A stretch of DNA of 64,000 nt from REEB95 sp035934235 (GCA_035934235.1 DASYYB010000039.1:1-64000), one strand, 5' to 3'. Positions 32,598-41,311 are shown, numbered from the stretch's first letter. Numbers and translations: made by a program. Notes: generated by a model not told the origin, from the sequence alone.

Positions 32598-33826
32598 CGG
32601 CGGGCGCCGGCGCGCCGCATGGTGGCCGGGCGTGACGTTTTGCCTGTCGCGCGTACTTTGATCCGGCGCGGCCACAAGGCCTTGCTGGCGAGCCGCGCGC
32701 CCGCGGCCAACGCTTCGAGCTTCGCCCACATGATTTCGGGATGGACGCGGCGATAGAACGGTCCTTGCGCGAAGCCGCAATCAGTGCCGGCGATAACCTG
32801 TTCGCGGCCGATCAGTTTGGCGAGGCGAACGATGCGCTCGGCGACGAGCTCGGGATGCTCGACCACATTGGTGGCGTGGCTGATGACGCCGGTCACCAGA
32901 ATCTTGTCCTTGAGGTCGACGTCACGCCAGACCTGCCATTCGTGCTCGTGGCGCGGGTTGGCGCCCTCGATGACGAACGCGCCGACGCGCGCCTTGAGCA
33001 ATGTCTTGACGATCGCCTTGAGCGGCACGTCGGTGACGTGCGGTCCCGGCCAGCTGCCCCAGCAGACGTGATAACGCACACGCGACGGATCGATGCCGGC
33101 GAGCGCGTGGTTCATGATCTCGATCTGGCGTTCGAGCCAGCGGTGATAGTCCTGGAACGTCTTGGGCGGCACCATGCGGTCGAACGTGACGGCGGCGCGC
33201 GCGTCGTCGAGCTGCACCAGCAGACCGGCGTCGACGATGGTGCGGTATTCCGTGCGCATGGCTTCGGCCACCGCCGTCTGCAAGTCGTCGTCGGTCTTGT
33301 AATACTCGTTCTTCTTGTCGGGCACGACGCTCGACGGCGCCGCCACCGGTAAAAACCCGTCGACCACGTCGACGTCCGCGAGCGCCGCCTTGAGATCGTC
33401 GATGTCGCGCTGCAACGCCACCTGACCGGTATAGCGGATCGGGCCGACGACGACGGATTCGGCGGTCGTCGCGCCCTGGTCGCGGCTGTCCATCTCGGCA
33501 TAGAAGCCCTTGAAGCGGTCGCGGTCCGCGCCGCGCATCCAGGGATTGCCGCCCGCAAACGGTCGCCGCTCGAATCCGGCAAGCCGCTCGAGCGCGTATT
33601 GCGACCAGCTGATCGCCTTGCCGAACTCGCCGTCGCTCACCACGTCGATCCCGGCCGCCGCCTGTTGCTGGACCACTTCGGCAACAGATTCCTTCAGGCA
33701 CGCCGCGTGCGCGCGCTCGTCGTAGGGCCGGCGCTCCTGTTTGGCGCGCAGAAACTCAAGCAGTCGTGGCGGCCGGATGAGGCTGCCGACGTGGGTGGTG
33801 AGGATGCGATCGGTGCTGCGTTTCAC
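32594..33826 (-). CDS. MetE-like zinc methyl/alkyltransferase (C-terminal catalytic domain only)
   Basis: A 410-residue protein matching the catalytic half of cobalamin-independent methionine synthase. The zinc ligands are all present: His and Cys in 'RYHVCWGSWPG', Glu in 'VIEGANPRHEHEW', Cys in 'GTDCGFAQG'. The N-terminal half of full MetE (about 350 residues) is absent, as in core-MetE and epoxyalkane:CoM transferase proteins. The start is GTG 33826 with CAGGAG upstream; it follows the ThDP enzyme by 23 bases. It likely moves a methyl or alkyl group to a thiol; substrates are unknown. Confidence 0.85.
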   Translation of the reverse strand: MKRSTDRILTTHVGSLIRPPRLLEFLRAKQERRPYDERAHAACLKESVAEVVQQQAAAGIDVVSDGEFGKAISWSQYALERLAGFERRPFAGGNPWMRGADRDRFKGFYAEMDSRDQGATTAESVVVGPIRYTGQVALQRDIDDLKAALADVDVVDGFLPVAAPSSVVPDKKNEYYKTDDDLQTAVAEAMRTEYRTIVDAGLLVQLDDARAAVTFDRMVPPKTFQDYHRWLERQIEIMNHALAGIDPSRVRYHVCWGSWPGPHVTDVPLKAIVKTLLKARVGAFVIEGANPRHEHEWQVWRDVDLKDKILVTGVISHATNVVEHPELVAERIVRLAKLIGREQVIAGTDCGFAQGPFYRRVHPEIMWAKLEALAAGARLASKALWPRRIKVRATGKTSRPATMRRAGARR

Positions 33827-33849
33827 GCGGAACTCCTGACGCTGCGCGG

Positions 33850-35601
33850 TCACCCGATGGGTACGTCCGCCAGCGACGTGACGCGCGCAGTCAGGACGGC
33901 GGAGCGTTTGTCCTTGAGCGCGGTGAAACACCGGTCGATCGCCGGTCCGAGCGCGGCCGGCTCGTCGACATATTCGCCGTGGGCGCCGAATGCGTGCGCC
34001 AGCTCGTCGAACCGCCGGCGTTCGTCCGGCTTGCCGCTCGACAGCCGGGCCTGGAACTTGCCGCTTTCGTCGGCGACGCCCTTGGGATAGACGCGCTGCA
34101 CCGAGGCCTTCACCGCCTGCCAGCCGCGGTTGTCGAGCACCACGGTGAAGATCGGCAGGCCGTATTGCTGCGACACCGCATAGACCGCGTCGGGGTTCAT
34201 GAAATGGAACGAGCCGTCGCCGACGACCTGGATGACGCGTCGGTCGGGGTGCGCCAGCTTGATGCCAAGCGCGATGCCGCCGCTGCCGCCAAGGCCGCCG
34301 CCGGTATGCGCGAAATAGGTCAGCGGCTTGGTGCGCGGCATCTGGCTGAGCGTCGGTCCGGTGTTGCGCACCGCCTCGTTGACCACGATGTCGTCTTGCG
34401 TCAGCCGCTGGTTGAGCGTCGCCGCGACGTATTCGACGGTCATCGCGTCGCGGCTGCCGGCTTCTGCCGCCGCCGCCGCCAGGCGCTTGGCCCGTGCGTC
34501 GCGCGCCGGCGCCCAGCTCGCGATGCGCGCCTTGACCTTCTGCCGGTAGCGCTCGTCGGCCCGCCGCCGCACCGCCTCCAGCACCTGGCGGAGCACCGTG
34601 GCGGCGTCGGCCTGATAGCGGCGGTCGGTCGCAAACCCCCAGACCGGAATGTTCTCCTTCAGCGGATCGACGTCGATCTGGATCCAGCGCAACGTCCTCG
34701 CCCGCGGATGATCGAGCGGAATGAACGGCACGTCGGTATCGAGCAATAGGCCGAGGTCGGCATCCTTGATGCCTTCGCCTGCATTGAAGCCGGCGAAGCA
34801 GGGCGAGTCGTGCGGAATGTTGAGCGTCGCCGGGAAGCTCTCGAAGACGCGGATGCCGCATTCGCGCGCCAACTCGTCCAGTACGGCGACGCCCTCGGGC
34901 TTGCGGCCGATATAGGTCGTGGCGGCGATCGGATTGCTGGCGGCCATGAGTTCGGCGGCGATGGCGTCGGCTTCCTCCGGCGCGACGCCGCCGGCCTTGA
35001 CCGGCCCGTATTTGGCTTCGGGAAAGCTCGTGACTTTACCGTCGTCGATGTCGGCGGCGAGAATTTCGCGCGGCAACGTCAGATAGACCGGACCGCGCGG
35101 GTCGCTTTGCATCATCGTATGCGCGCGGCGCAGCACCTCGTTCACGACGACGCCCGACGGCAACATGTATTCCCATTTGACATAGGGCCGGACGATTCCG
35201 GCCATATCGTAGGGGTCCTGGACGAAATGGACGTAGGTGTCACGCGAGCCGGTGAGTTCGCCGTGAGTGGTGAACGGCGCACGTCCGGCCATGACCAGAA
35301 CCGGCAGGCGGGTGCGCGCCAAATTGTGCAGCGCCATTGCGGCGTTGGCCGTGCCGGCGTCGACATGCACCAGCACCGCTTGGCCCTTGCCGGTGGCGAG
35401 CGCATAGCCGCCGGCCATGTGCACCGCGACGTTCTCGTGTGGGCAAAGAATCACCTCGGGTGGCCGGCGGTTGGATTTTTCCCAGCGCGCCAGCTCTTCG
35501 ATGATCGGCGCGTGATCGGTGCCGAGATTGGCGAAAACATAGTCGACGCCAAGCTCGACCAGCCCTTGGAGCAGATGATGGGCGGCGGTATGCGTGGTCA
35601 T
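33850..35601 (-). CDS. Thiamine diphosphate-dependent enzyme (acetolactate synthase-like fold)
   Basis: A 583-residue three-domain ThDP enzyme. The N-terminal catalytic Glu is in 'VILCPHENVAVHMAGGYALATG', the middle domain is at about 190-330, and the C-terminal cofactor site is 'VVGDGSFHFMNPDAVYAVSQQYGLPIFTVVLDNRGW'. It resembles generic 'thiamine pyrophosphate-requiring' proteins rather than true IlvB, and there is no IlvN partner. It sits in a catabolic operon with an LLM monooxygenase and a MetE-core protein. A 2-oxoacid decarboxylase or lyase is most likely. Confidence 0.85.
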   Translation of the reverse strand: MTTHTAAHHLLQGLVELGVDYVFANLGTDHAPIIEELARWEKSNRRPPEVILCPHENVAVHMAGGYALATGKGQAVLVHVDAGTANAAMALHNLARTRLPVLVMAGRAPFTTHGELTGSRDTYVHFVQDPYDMAGIVRPYVKWEYMLPSGVVVNEVLRRAHTMMQSDPRGPVYLTLPREILAADIDDGKVTSFPEAKYGPVKAGGVAPEEADAIAAELMAASNPIAATTYIGRKPEGVAVLDELARECGIRVFESFPATLNIPHDSPCFAGFNAGEGIKDADLGLLLDTDVPFIPLDHPRARTLRWIQIDVDPLKENIPVWGFATDRRYQADAATVLRQVLEAVRRRADERYRQKVKARIASWAPARDARAKRLAAAAAEAGSRDAMTVEYVAATLNQRLTQDDIVVNEAVRNTGPTLSQMPRTKPLTYFAHTGGGLGGSGGIALGIKLAHPDRRVIQVVGDGSFHFMNPDAVYAVSQQYGLPIFTVVLDNRGWQAVKASVQRVYPKGVADESGKFQARLSSGKPDERRRFDELAHAFGAHGEYVDEPAALGPAIDRCFTALKDKRSAVLTARVTSLADVPIG

Positions 35602-35644
35602 GCGGACCTTTCCGAGGCGATGCGCGATGTGGCGCGGGCCGACG

Positions 35645-36652
35645 CTATTTCAGACGCGCCGCCGCCTCTTTGACGAGACTGAGATCGAGATATTTCGACG
35701 CCTCGAGCCGGGTCTTGAGGAACCCCAGCTGCTGCGCGGTATCGAGATTGCGCTGCAAGGCGGCGACGTTCGGCAACCCGTTGGGGTTGCGGTACTGGTC
35801 CTTATGGGTCAGCAGCCAGCCGGTAAAGAGCTCCGGCGGCCGCTTGGTGAAGTCGGCGACGAGCTTGACCGCTTGATCGTGGTTTGTGGGATCGAGATAC
35901 CAGCGTAGTGCGCGCAAACTGTCTTCCATGAAATCGACCAGTGCGGCTCGGTGCGCCTTGATGAAGCTGGCGCGTGCCGTCCACAGCGCGAATTGGGACT
36001 CGCCGACGGCTTCCTTTTCGGTGAACAGGATGTTGGCTTTGTCCATGAGTTCGGGATCGTTGGCGCTCAGCACCGTGGCGGTGATCAGCGTGACCTTGTT
36101 CGCGAGCAGCGCCGCCTTCATGTTGGGGAAGGCCATCTCGACGACGGTATAGTCGTGTTGGTCCTCGAGCCCGTGTTTCTTCAGCATTGCGCGCATCGCG
36201 ATGTCGACGCCGCTGCCGATGGCGTTGGTGGCCAGCACCTTGCCTTTCAGGTCCTCGACCTTGTCGATGCCGCTCGATTTCAGCACCACATAGGGTTCGG
36301 TGAAGTAGCCGGGCACGCCGTCCTCGAAATCGTCGAAGATGACGCGCAGATCGCCGACGCCGGCGTTCTCGATGGTGGTGCCGAAGGTCGGATAGGTGAA
36401 CGGCGCGATGTCGAGTTGGCCCGCGGCGATTGCCGTGATCATCGACGGCGTGCCTTGGAAGTGGACCGGCTCGAACGTATAGCTCTTGCCTAGGTGCCGC
36501 GCGACGCCGGGCGGCGCCAGCAGCACCGGCGTCAGTTCGGGCGGGCAGGCCACCCAGCCGACGCGCAGCGGCAGCGGATCGGCCTGTGCAGTCGCCAGTC
36601 CGACAAGCAATCCGACGGAAGCGACGAACGCGGCTACGAGGTGTTTGCGCAT
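35645..36652 (-). CDS. NMT1/SsuA-type periplasmic substrate-binding protein
   Basis: A 335-residue exported protein with signal 'HLVAAFVASVGLLVGLATAQA', starting at ATG 36652 behind GAGGAG. The fold 'LRVGWVACPPELTPVLL', 'GTPSMITAIAAGQLDIAPFTYPTFGTTIENAG' and 'VEDLKGKVLATNAIGSGVDIAMRAML' is the NMT1/THI5-like class that feeds nitrate, sulfonate, taurine or pyrimidine ABC importers. No permease or ATPase gene is present in the window. It probably captures the substrate of the surrounding operon. Confidence 0.88.
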   Translation of the reverse strand: MRKHLVAAFVASVGLLVGLATAQADPLPLRVGWVACPPELTPVLLAPPGVARHLGKSYTFEPVHFQGTPSMITAIAAGQLDIAPFTYPTFGTTIENAGVGDLRVIFDDFEDGVPGYFTEPYVVLKSSGIDKVEDLKGKVLATNAIGSGVDIAMRAMLKKHGLEDQHDYTVVEMAFPNMKAALLANKVTLITATVLSANDPELMDKANILFTEKEAVGESQFALWTARASFIKAHRAALVDFMEDSLRALRWYLDPTNHDQAVKLVADFTKRPPELFTGWLLTHKDQYRNPNGLPNVAALQRNLDTAQQLGFLKTRLEASKYLDLSLVKEAAARLK

Positions 36653-36706
36653 GGCTCCTCCCCGGTCGCGGCCGCGCCTCTGCCGGGCGGTCCGCCGCGC
36701 CAATGA

Positions 36707-36727
36707 CTCAAACCCGAACAGGTTCAG
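36707..36727. promoter_or_regulatory. Imperfect palindrome inside the catabolic operon
   Basis: CTCAAACC-CGAAC-AGGTTCAG is an imperfect inverted repeat in the 103-base gap between the LLM gene and the binding-protein gene, the widest gap of this operon. It may be an operator for an internal promoter or a weak attenuator. Confidence 0.25.
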
Positions 36728-36755
36728 TTTTCAAGCGCCGCATGGCCGACGGCCG

Positions 36756-37928
36756 TCAGGCGCGGGCCTTTTCCCGGGCGCCGGTGGGCAGCCGGTCGCG
36801 CAGAGCCGGCATGACCTCGCGCGCGAATAATTCGGTGTTCCGGCGCGTCAGGTCGGCGGGCAGGGTGCCGAAATGCAGGTTCGGTAGCACCAGGTTGAAA
36901 CCGGCGCGGTCCTGGTACTCGCTCAGTCGGCGCCGCACCGTTTCCGGACTGCCGCAGATGAACTGACCATTCTCGATCAGCTCTTCCATGGTACGGCGGC
37001 GGCTGAGGCGGGCTTTCGCCGCGGCGACGCCTTTCATCGACGACAGCGACAAGTAGCCGGGCGGCAGCAGCATCTCCATCGGCATGCGCAGGAATTTGTT
37101 GACGAAGAATTCGATGTGCGGCCTCGCCTCTTTCAACGCCTGCTCGTCGGTCTTCGCGACATAAGTGGCGATCGACCAGCCGAGCTGGTCGGGCGACGCT
37201 TCATAGCCCGATTTGCGCGCTTCCTCACGATACATGTCCATGTAGCGGAACAGCGCCGTCACAGGGCTGAAGGTCTGAAGGTAGACATAGCGGCGTTCTT
37301 TCGCCGACGCCCAGCGAATGGTCTCGCTCGATCCCTGCGACGGGATCCACACCGGCGGATGCGGTTGCTGGTACGGCCGTGGCCAGACATTGACGTAATC
37401 GAAGTGATAGTACTTGCCCTCGAACGGGAACGGGCCCGGTTGGGTCCAGGCGCGCAGGATCAGGTCGTGCGCTTCGTGGAAGCGGTCGTGGCTCTCGGTC
37501 GGATTGACGCCGCTGGCGTGGTATTCGACGCCGATACCGCGCACGAAGCCGGCGATCAGCCGTCCGCGCGTGATGTTGTCGAGGATGGCGTATTCCTCGG
37601 CCACGGTGAGTGGGTTGTTGAGCAACGGCAGCGCCCGGCCCAGCACCGCGATCTTGACGGTCTTGGTGCGGCGCGACAGCGCGCCTGCCAGAACGCCCGG
37701 CGTCGGCATCAAACCATAGGCCGTCTGGTGATGCTCGTTGACGCAGATGCCGTCGAAGCCTAGCGCGTCGGCATATTCGATCTCGTCGAGATAGCGGTTG
37801 TAGAGCTCGGCGCCTTTCTGGGGATCGTAATTGCTGTTGGGATAGAGCAGCCAGTCGGTGACGTAGGTCTTGTCGTAATCGGGATCGAGATGGGCGTACG
37901 GCATCAGGTGGAAGAAGAAGAATTTCAT
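36756..37928 (-). CDS. LLM-class flavin-dependent oxidoreductase
   Basis: A 390-residue luciferase-like monooxygenase (TIM barrel, FMNH2 or F420 type). 'ADALGFDGICVNEHHQTAYGLMPTPGVLAGALSRRTKTVKIAVLG' and 'LPLLNNPLTVAEEYAILDNITRGRLIAGFVRGIGVEYHASGVNP' are family-typical, with 'GSPETVRRRLSEYQ' near the end. ATG 37928 overlaps the hydrolase stop (ATGA). Such enzymes open C-S, C-N or C-C bonds in sulfonates, chelators and terpenoids. The NMT1-type binding protein downstream fits uptake of a small organic substrate; its identity is unknown. Confidence 0.9.
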   Translation of the reverse strand: MKFFFFHLMPYAHLDPDYDKTYVTDWLLYPNSNYDPQKGAELYNRYLDEIEYADALGFDGICVNEHHQTAYGLMPTPGVLAGALSRRTKTVKIAVLGRALPLLNNPLTVAEEYAILDNITRGRLIAGFVRGIGVEYHASGVNPTESHDRFHEAHDLILRAWTQPGPFPFEGKYYHFDYVNVWPRPYQQPHPPVWIPSQGSSETIRWASAKERRYVYLQTFSPVTALFRYMDMYREEARKSGYEASPDQLGWSIATYVAKTDEQALKEARPHIEFFVNKFLRMPMEMLLPPGYLSLSSMKGVAAAKARLSRRRTMEELIENGQFICGSPETVRRRLSEYQDRAGFNLVLPNLHFGTLPADLTRRNTELFAREVMPALRDRLPTGAREKARA

Positions 37929-38710
37929 CGGCCGCTCCCTGCGATGAAGCGCGTCACCCGTTCGACGAAAATGTCCTTCTTCTCGATCTGGGGCAGATGG
38001 CCGCAATCCGGCACGATCTCGATCTCGGCCTGCGGCAGGCGCTCGGCGAAGCCCTGGGCGAGCGCGACCGGTAGGACCTGGTCTTCGCGACCCCAGACGA
38101 CGAGCGTCGGCAGCTTGACGCGCTTCAGCCACTTCATCAGCAGCGGGTCGTAAAATCGCGGGTGCCAGGCGAGGCGCGCGACCGCGTAGATGTTCTTCAT
38201 CCGAACGTCGTCGCCGGCCGGATCGACTGCGCGCTTCGCCGCCTCATCGCCCATCGCCTTGTCGTGAAACAGTCGCCGGGCCAACTCTTCGGCAGACCAC
38301 AAGAACATGTCCGGCTTACGGACACCGGGGACGTGGATGCCCGCTGGGCCGATCAACGTCAGGGTCTTGAGACGCGATGCGTCGAGCATCGCCATCTCGG
38401 CCGCGATCCAGCCGCCGAGCGAGCCACCCATGAGATGGACGCCGGTCAAGCTCTCGGCGGCGAGAAACTCGAGATAGAACAGCGCCACGTCGTGAATGCC
38501 GTCGAGCCACGCGGGCGTGTCGGAGCGGCCGAACCCCGGATGCTCGGGCACGATGACGTTGAATTGCCGGGCAAGATCGTCCATCCATGGCAACCACAAT
38601 CCACCGCCGCCCGAGCCGTGCAGGTAGACCAGCGGCGCGCCGTTGCCGCCGCGCATGACGTGAAAGCTACAGCCGTGCAGCGTCTGCTCGGTTTCGGTGT
38701 GCCCCGCCAT
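37925..38710 (-). CDS. Alpha/beta hydrolase
   Basis: A 261-residue alpha/beta-fold hydrolase. The oxyanion region is 'LVYLHGSGGGG', the nucleophile Ser is in 'LMGGSLGGWIAAE', Asp is in 'VVWGREDQVLP' and His in 'PDCGHLPQIE'. It resembles the MhpC/BphD meta-cleavage hydrolases in length and motif spacing. It is the first gene of the minus-strand operon (hydrolase, LLM, binding protein, ThDP, MetE-core) and overlaps the LLM start. Confidence 0.9.
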   Translation of the reverse strand: MAGHTETEQTLHGCSFHVMRGGNGAPLVYLHGSGGGGLWLPWMDDLARQFNVIVPEHPGFGRSDTPAWLDGIHDVALFYLEFLAAESLTGVHLMGGSLGGWIAAEMAMLDASRLKTLTLIGPAGIHVPGVRKPDMFLWSAEELARRLFHDKAMGDEAAKRAVDPAGDDVRMKNIYAVARLAWHPRFYDPLLMKWLKRVKLPTLVVWGREDQVLPVALAQGFAERLPQAEIEIVPDCGHLPQIEKKDIFVERVTRFIAGSGR

Positions 38711-38820
38711 GATTTCGGCTGTCCACGCGCGGTTGGTGCGGGCGTCATGTCAATGGATCGGGCGGGCGCTGTCAACGCACGGCCGCGCCGCGGCCCGATG
38801 CGGCGTGGGCAGCGTGGGCA

Positions 38821-38845
38821 GGAACCAATCGCGCCAGGCGCCGTT
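38821..38845 (+). promoter_or_regulatory. EcfG (general stress response) promoter
   Basis: GGAAC (38821-38825), exactly 16 bases, then CGTT (38842-38845): an exact match to the alphaproteobacterial EcfG consensus. It ends 28 bases before the DUF1328 start, leaving room for a short leader with AGGGAGAG as ribosome site. Confidence 0.75.
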
Positions 38846-38872
38846 GAGGGCGGCACACCCAGGGAGAGTCGC

Positions 38873-39046
38873 ATGTTGAAATGGGCGCTGTTCTTTCTGA
38901 TCATCTCGATCGTCGCCGGCGTCTTCGGCTTTACCGGCATTTCCGTGGCCGCGGCGGGGATCGCCAAGGTCCTGTTCTTTATCTTCGTCGTCGTTTTCCT
39001 GGCCCTCCTGGTCATGGGATTGATCGCCGGTAACGCGCTTTTTTAG
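38873..39046 (+). CDS. DUF1328 small membrane protein
   Basis: A 57-residue protein made of two hydrophobic helices: 'MLKWALFFLIISIVAGVFGFTGI' then 'AAAGIAKVLFFIFVVVFLALLVMGLIAG', the exact layout of the DUF1328/YtjA family. AGGGAGAG precedes the ATG. Its EcfG promoter marks it as part of the general stress regulon, as for many alphaproteobacterial DUF1328 genes. The molecular role is unknown. Confidence 0.92.
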   Translation: MLKWALFFLIISIVAGVFGFTGISVAAAGIAKVLFFIFVVVFLALLVMGLIAGNALF

Positions 39047-39117
39047 GCCGGAGGCGAAGATTTCGCTGCGCAGGCCAAGGGCGGCCAGCTAATTTGCCTC
39101 TGTAACCCGGGGGCGCT

Positions 39118-39984
39118 ATGAGACTCTGCCGCTACAACGACAACCGCCTGGGCATCGTCCGCGGCGGCGCGGTGCATGACGTGACCGCGATCGTCGACGA
39201 ACTGCCGGCACAGCGTTATCCGCTGGCGCTCGGCGATCCCTTGATCGTGCGCCTCGACGCACTGCGGCCGAAGTTGGAGAAGCTCGCGGACCAGGCCAAG
39301 CCGGTGCCCGTTGCCGCCGTGCGGTTGCTCAGCCCCGTCGCCAATCCGTCGAAGATCATCGGCACGCCGGTGAATTATCACGCCCACCGGCTCGAAGCCG
39401 ACAAGGACAAGGAGATCGCTGTCTATTCGCCGTCGACCCGCGCCCGGCCGATCGAGGAGCAGGGCTTGTTCCTGAAGGCGATCAGCGCGCTGGTCGGACC
39501 GTCCGAAGGCGTCGCGGTTCGCTTTCCTGATCGGCGCACCGACCACGAAGCCGAGCTCGGCTTGGTTATCGGCAAGCGCGCCGCCAACGTTTCCGAGGCC
39601 GAGGCGCTCGACTATGTCGCTGGCTATGCGATCGCGCTCGACATGGTGGTGCGCGGTTCCGAGGATCGCAGCTTCCGCAAATCGATCGATACCTATGCCG
39701 TGCTCGGCCCGTGGCTGGTGACGGCCGACGAAGTCGGCGATCCGTCGAAGCTCGCGTTTTCGCTCAAGGTAAACGGCGAGACGCGCCAAGCATCGAACAC
39801 CAGCCTGATGGTGATGAGCATCCCGCGCCAGATCGCCTGGGCTTCGACGTTCTACACGCTGCTGCCCGGCGATATCATCATGACCGGAACTTGCGAAGGC
39901 GTCGCGCGCGTGGTGCCCGGTGATACAATGACGCTCGAGTTCGAGCGCATTGGCCGGATGGAGGTTCCGGTCCGCGGCGCGTGA
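39118..39984 (+). CDS. Fumarylacetoacetate hydrolase family protein
   Basis: A 288-residue FAH-fold hydrolase/isomerase/decarboxylase. The metal ligands are Glu-x-Glu in 'DHEAELGLVIG' and Asp in 'ALDMVVRGSED'; 'ILPGDIIMTGT'-type sequence ('TLLPGDIIMTGTCEG') is near the end. The N-terminal cap begins 'MRLCRYNDNRLGIV'. The family acts on oxaloacetate, acylpyruvates and dienoate intermediates of aromatic breakdown. It stops 3 bases from the convergent PepSY-like gene. Confidence 0.9.
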   Translation: MRLCRYNDNRLGIVRGGAVHDVTAIVDELPAQRYPLALGDPLIVRLDALRPKLEKLADQAKPVPVAAVRLLSPVANPSKIIGTPVNYHAHRLEADKDKEIAVYSPSTRARPIEEQGLFLKAISALVGPSEGVAVRFPDRRTDHEAELGLVIGKRAANVSEAEALDYVAGYAIALDMVVRGSEDRSFRKSIDTYAVLGPWLVTADEVGDPSKLAFSLKVNGETRQASNTSLMVMSIPRQIAWASTFYTLLPGDIIMTGTCEGVARVVPGDTMTLEFERIGRMEVPVRGA

Positions 39985-39987
39985 GGG

Positions 39988-40584
39988 TCAGTCGCGGGGC
40001 GCGATCCGGCCGCTGTCCGGATCGACGGCGACTTCGTGCGGACCGCCGTCCTGCGTCACGTTGGCGATAAATCCCATGCCGGCGGGGCGGATCGCGTTGA
40101 CCTGTATGTAGCCGCGATCGGCCAGCAGGTTGAGGGCGCGCGTCTCGCGATCGGCGTCCGCGCTGGGCGGCGTGATGCGGCCGCTCTCTGGATCGACAGT
40201 GACGACATAGCTGCCGTGCGGATCGTCGATGGTGGCTTGGTAATTGTGCCCGACGCGATGCACGTCGTGGAATTGTCCGTAGCCCGCCGCGGCGAGATCA
40301 TTGAGCGCCGCGATCTCACGCCGCTGTTCGGCGGCGCTCGACGCGACGGCTGGATGCGCCGGCGTTTTGTACGGCGACTTAAGCGCTTTTTTCGGCGGCA
40401 CGGCTGGACCGGCGGTGGGATTGATCTGCGACAGCGAACGCGTGTCGGGCATCGGCGCGACGACGGGCGGCGCGATCGGCGTCGGCGCCGGTTCGATCGG
40501 CACGCTCGCTGTCGGCGGATCCGCCATCGCAACGCCGGCGAAGGCCCAAGTCAAAACGACAGCCGCGGTGAAGGCCCGTTTCAT
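39988..40584 (-). CDS. Exported protein with two PepSY-like repeats
   Basis: A 198-residue periplasmic protein. Signal 'FTAAVVLTWAFAGVAMAD'; a Pro-rich linker to about residue 95; then two tandem units of about 50 residues, each running 'LN.LA..GY...' to '...V.VDP.SGRI.P' (about 97-148 and 149-198). These look like a duplicated PepSY/YpeB-type fold. GAGGAG precedes ATG 40584. The function is probably peptidase inhibition or metal/envelope sensing in the periplasm, as for other PepSY proteins, without firm evidence here. Confidence 0.7.
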   Translation of the reverse strand: MKRAFTAAVVLTWAFAGVAMADPPTASVPIEPAPTPIAPPVVAPMPDTRSLSQINPTAGPAVPPKKALKSPYKTPAHPAVASSAAEQRREIAALNDLAAAGYGQFHDVHRVGHNYQATIDDPHGSYVVTVDPESGRITPPSADADRETRALNLLADRGYIQVNAIRPAGMGFIANVTQDGGPHEVAVDPDSGRIAPRD

Positions 40585-40704
40585 GGCGCGCTCCTCGCGG
40601 CAGCGTCCGGCTGGGCGCCAACCGCTCAAATTTGGCTCAATTGTAGGATTTTCGCGTGATCCCGGACAGGGCGACGTATGACCAAACTGTGGCCGGCTGC
40701 CCGG

Positions 40705-40734
40705 TTGGGGCGAAGCTGAATTTGGCGTTATAAT
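40705..40734 (+). promoter_or_regulatory. Candidate sigma-70 promoter for the CBS gene
   Basis: TTGGGG (40705-40710), an 18-base spacer, and a perfect TATAAT (40729-40734), about 70 bases before the CBS start. The -35 is poor; the -10 is exceptional for this GC content. Confidence 0.4.
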
Positions 40735-40806
40735 TCACGCCATCCGGGGGAGCGGTTCGTCTGCCGCGCCGGCGCGAACCGTTCCTGCTCAGTGTGGAGG
40801 GTCGCC

Positions 40807-41241
40807 ATGAACGTCAACGACATTCTCAAAGCCAAAGGCCGCGAGGTCGCGACTGTCGCGCCCGACGCCACCGTGGCGGACGCGGTGCGGCTGCTGCACG
40901 GCCGCGGCATTGGGGCGCTCGTGGTCAGCGCCGATACCAATCGTCTAGACGGCATCTTGTCGGAACGCGACATCGTGCATGCACTGGCCGAGCGCGGCGT
41001 GACCGTGCTCGACATGCGGGTTGCCGAATTGATGACGCGCCGCGTCGTGACCTGCGCACCGAACGACACGATCGCCGAGCTGATGGGTGAAATGACTCGC
41101 CGCCGCATCCGTCACCTGCCGGTCGTCGATCGCGGCCGCCTCGCTGGCCTCGTCAGCATCGGCGATGTGGTGAAGAACCGGCTTGAAGAAATGGAATCCG
41201 AAACCACCTCGCTCCGGCAATTCATCGCCGGCGCGGCCTAG
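40807..41241 (+). CDS. Tandem CBS-domain protein
   Basis: A 144-residue Bateman module: CBS1 at about 8-62 ('VATVAPDATVADAVRLLHGRGIGALVV', 'GILSERDIVHAL') and CBS2 at about 74-130 ('VVTCAPNDTIAELMGEMTRRRIRHLPVVD', 'GLVSIGDVV'). No enzyme or channel is attached. Stand-alone CBS pairs bind adenine nucleotides and regulate partner proteins. GGAGGG precedes ATG 40807 and a strong terminator follows. Confidence 0.92.
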   Translation: MNVNDILKAKGREVATVAPDATVADAVRLLHGRGIGALVVSADTNRLDGILSERDIVHALAERGVTVLDMRVAELMTRRVVTCAPNDTIAELMGEMTRRRIRHLPVVDRGRLAGLVSIGDVVKNRLEEMESETTSLRQFIAGAA

Positions 41242-41251
41242 CGCATGAAAA

Positions 41252-41283
41252 ACGGCGCCGCGCGGGATGCTGCGCGGCGCCGT
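41252..41283. terminator. Strong bidirectional terminator-like hairpin
   Basis: A perfect 12-bp inverted repeat (ACGGCGCCGCGC / GCGCGGCGCCGT) with an 8-base loop, flanked by AAA on the left, lies between the convergent CBS gene and Gly-rich protein gene. Confidence 0.7.
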
Positions 41284-41311
41284 CCGAGGTTAAAAGGGGT
41301 AAGCGTTTCGG

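Noticed and set aside
36653..36755. TPP riboswitch upstream of the NMT1-type gene
   Set aside because: A 'GAACCTGTTCGGG' string recalls the TPP element, but the CUGAGA motif and the second conserved helix are not present.
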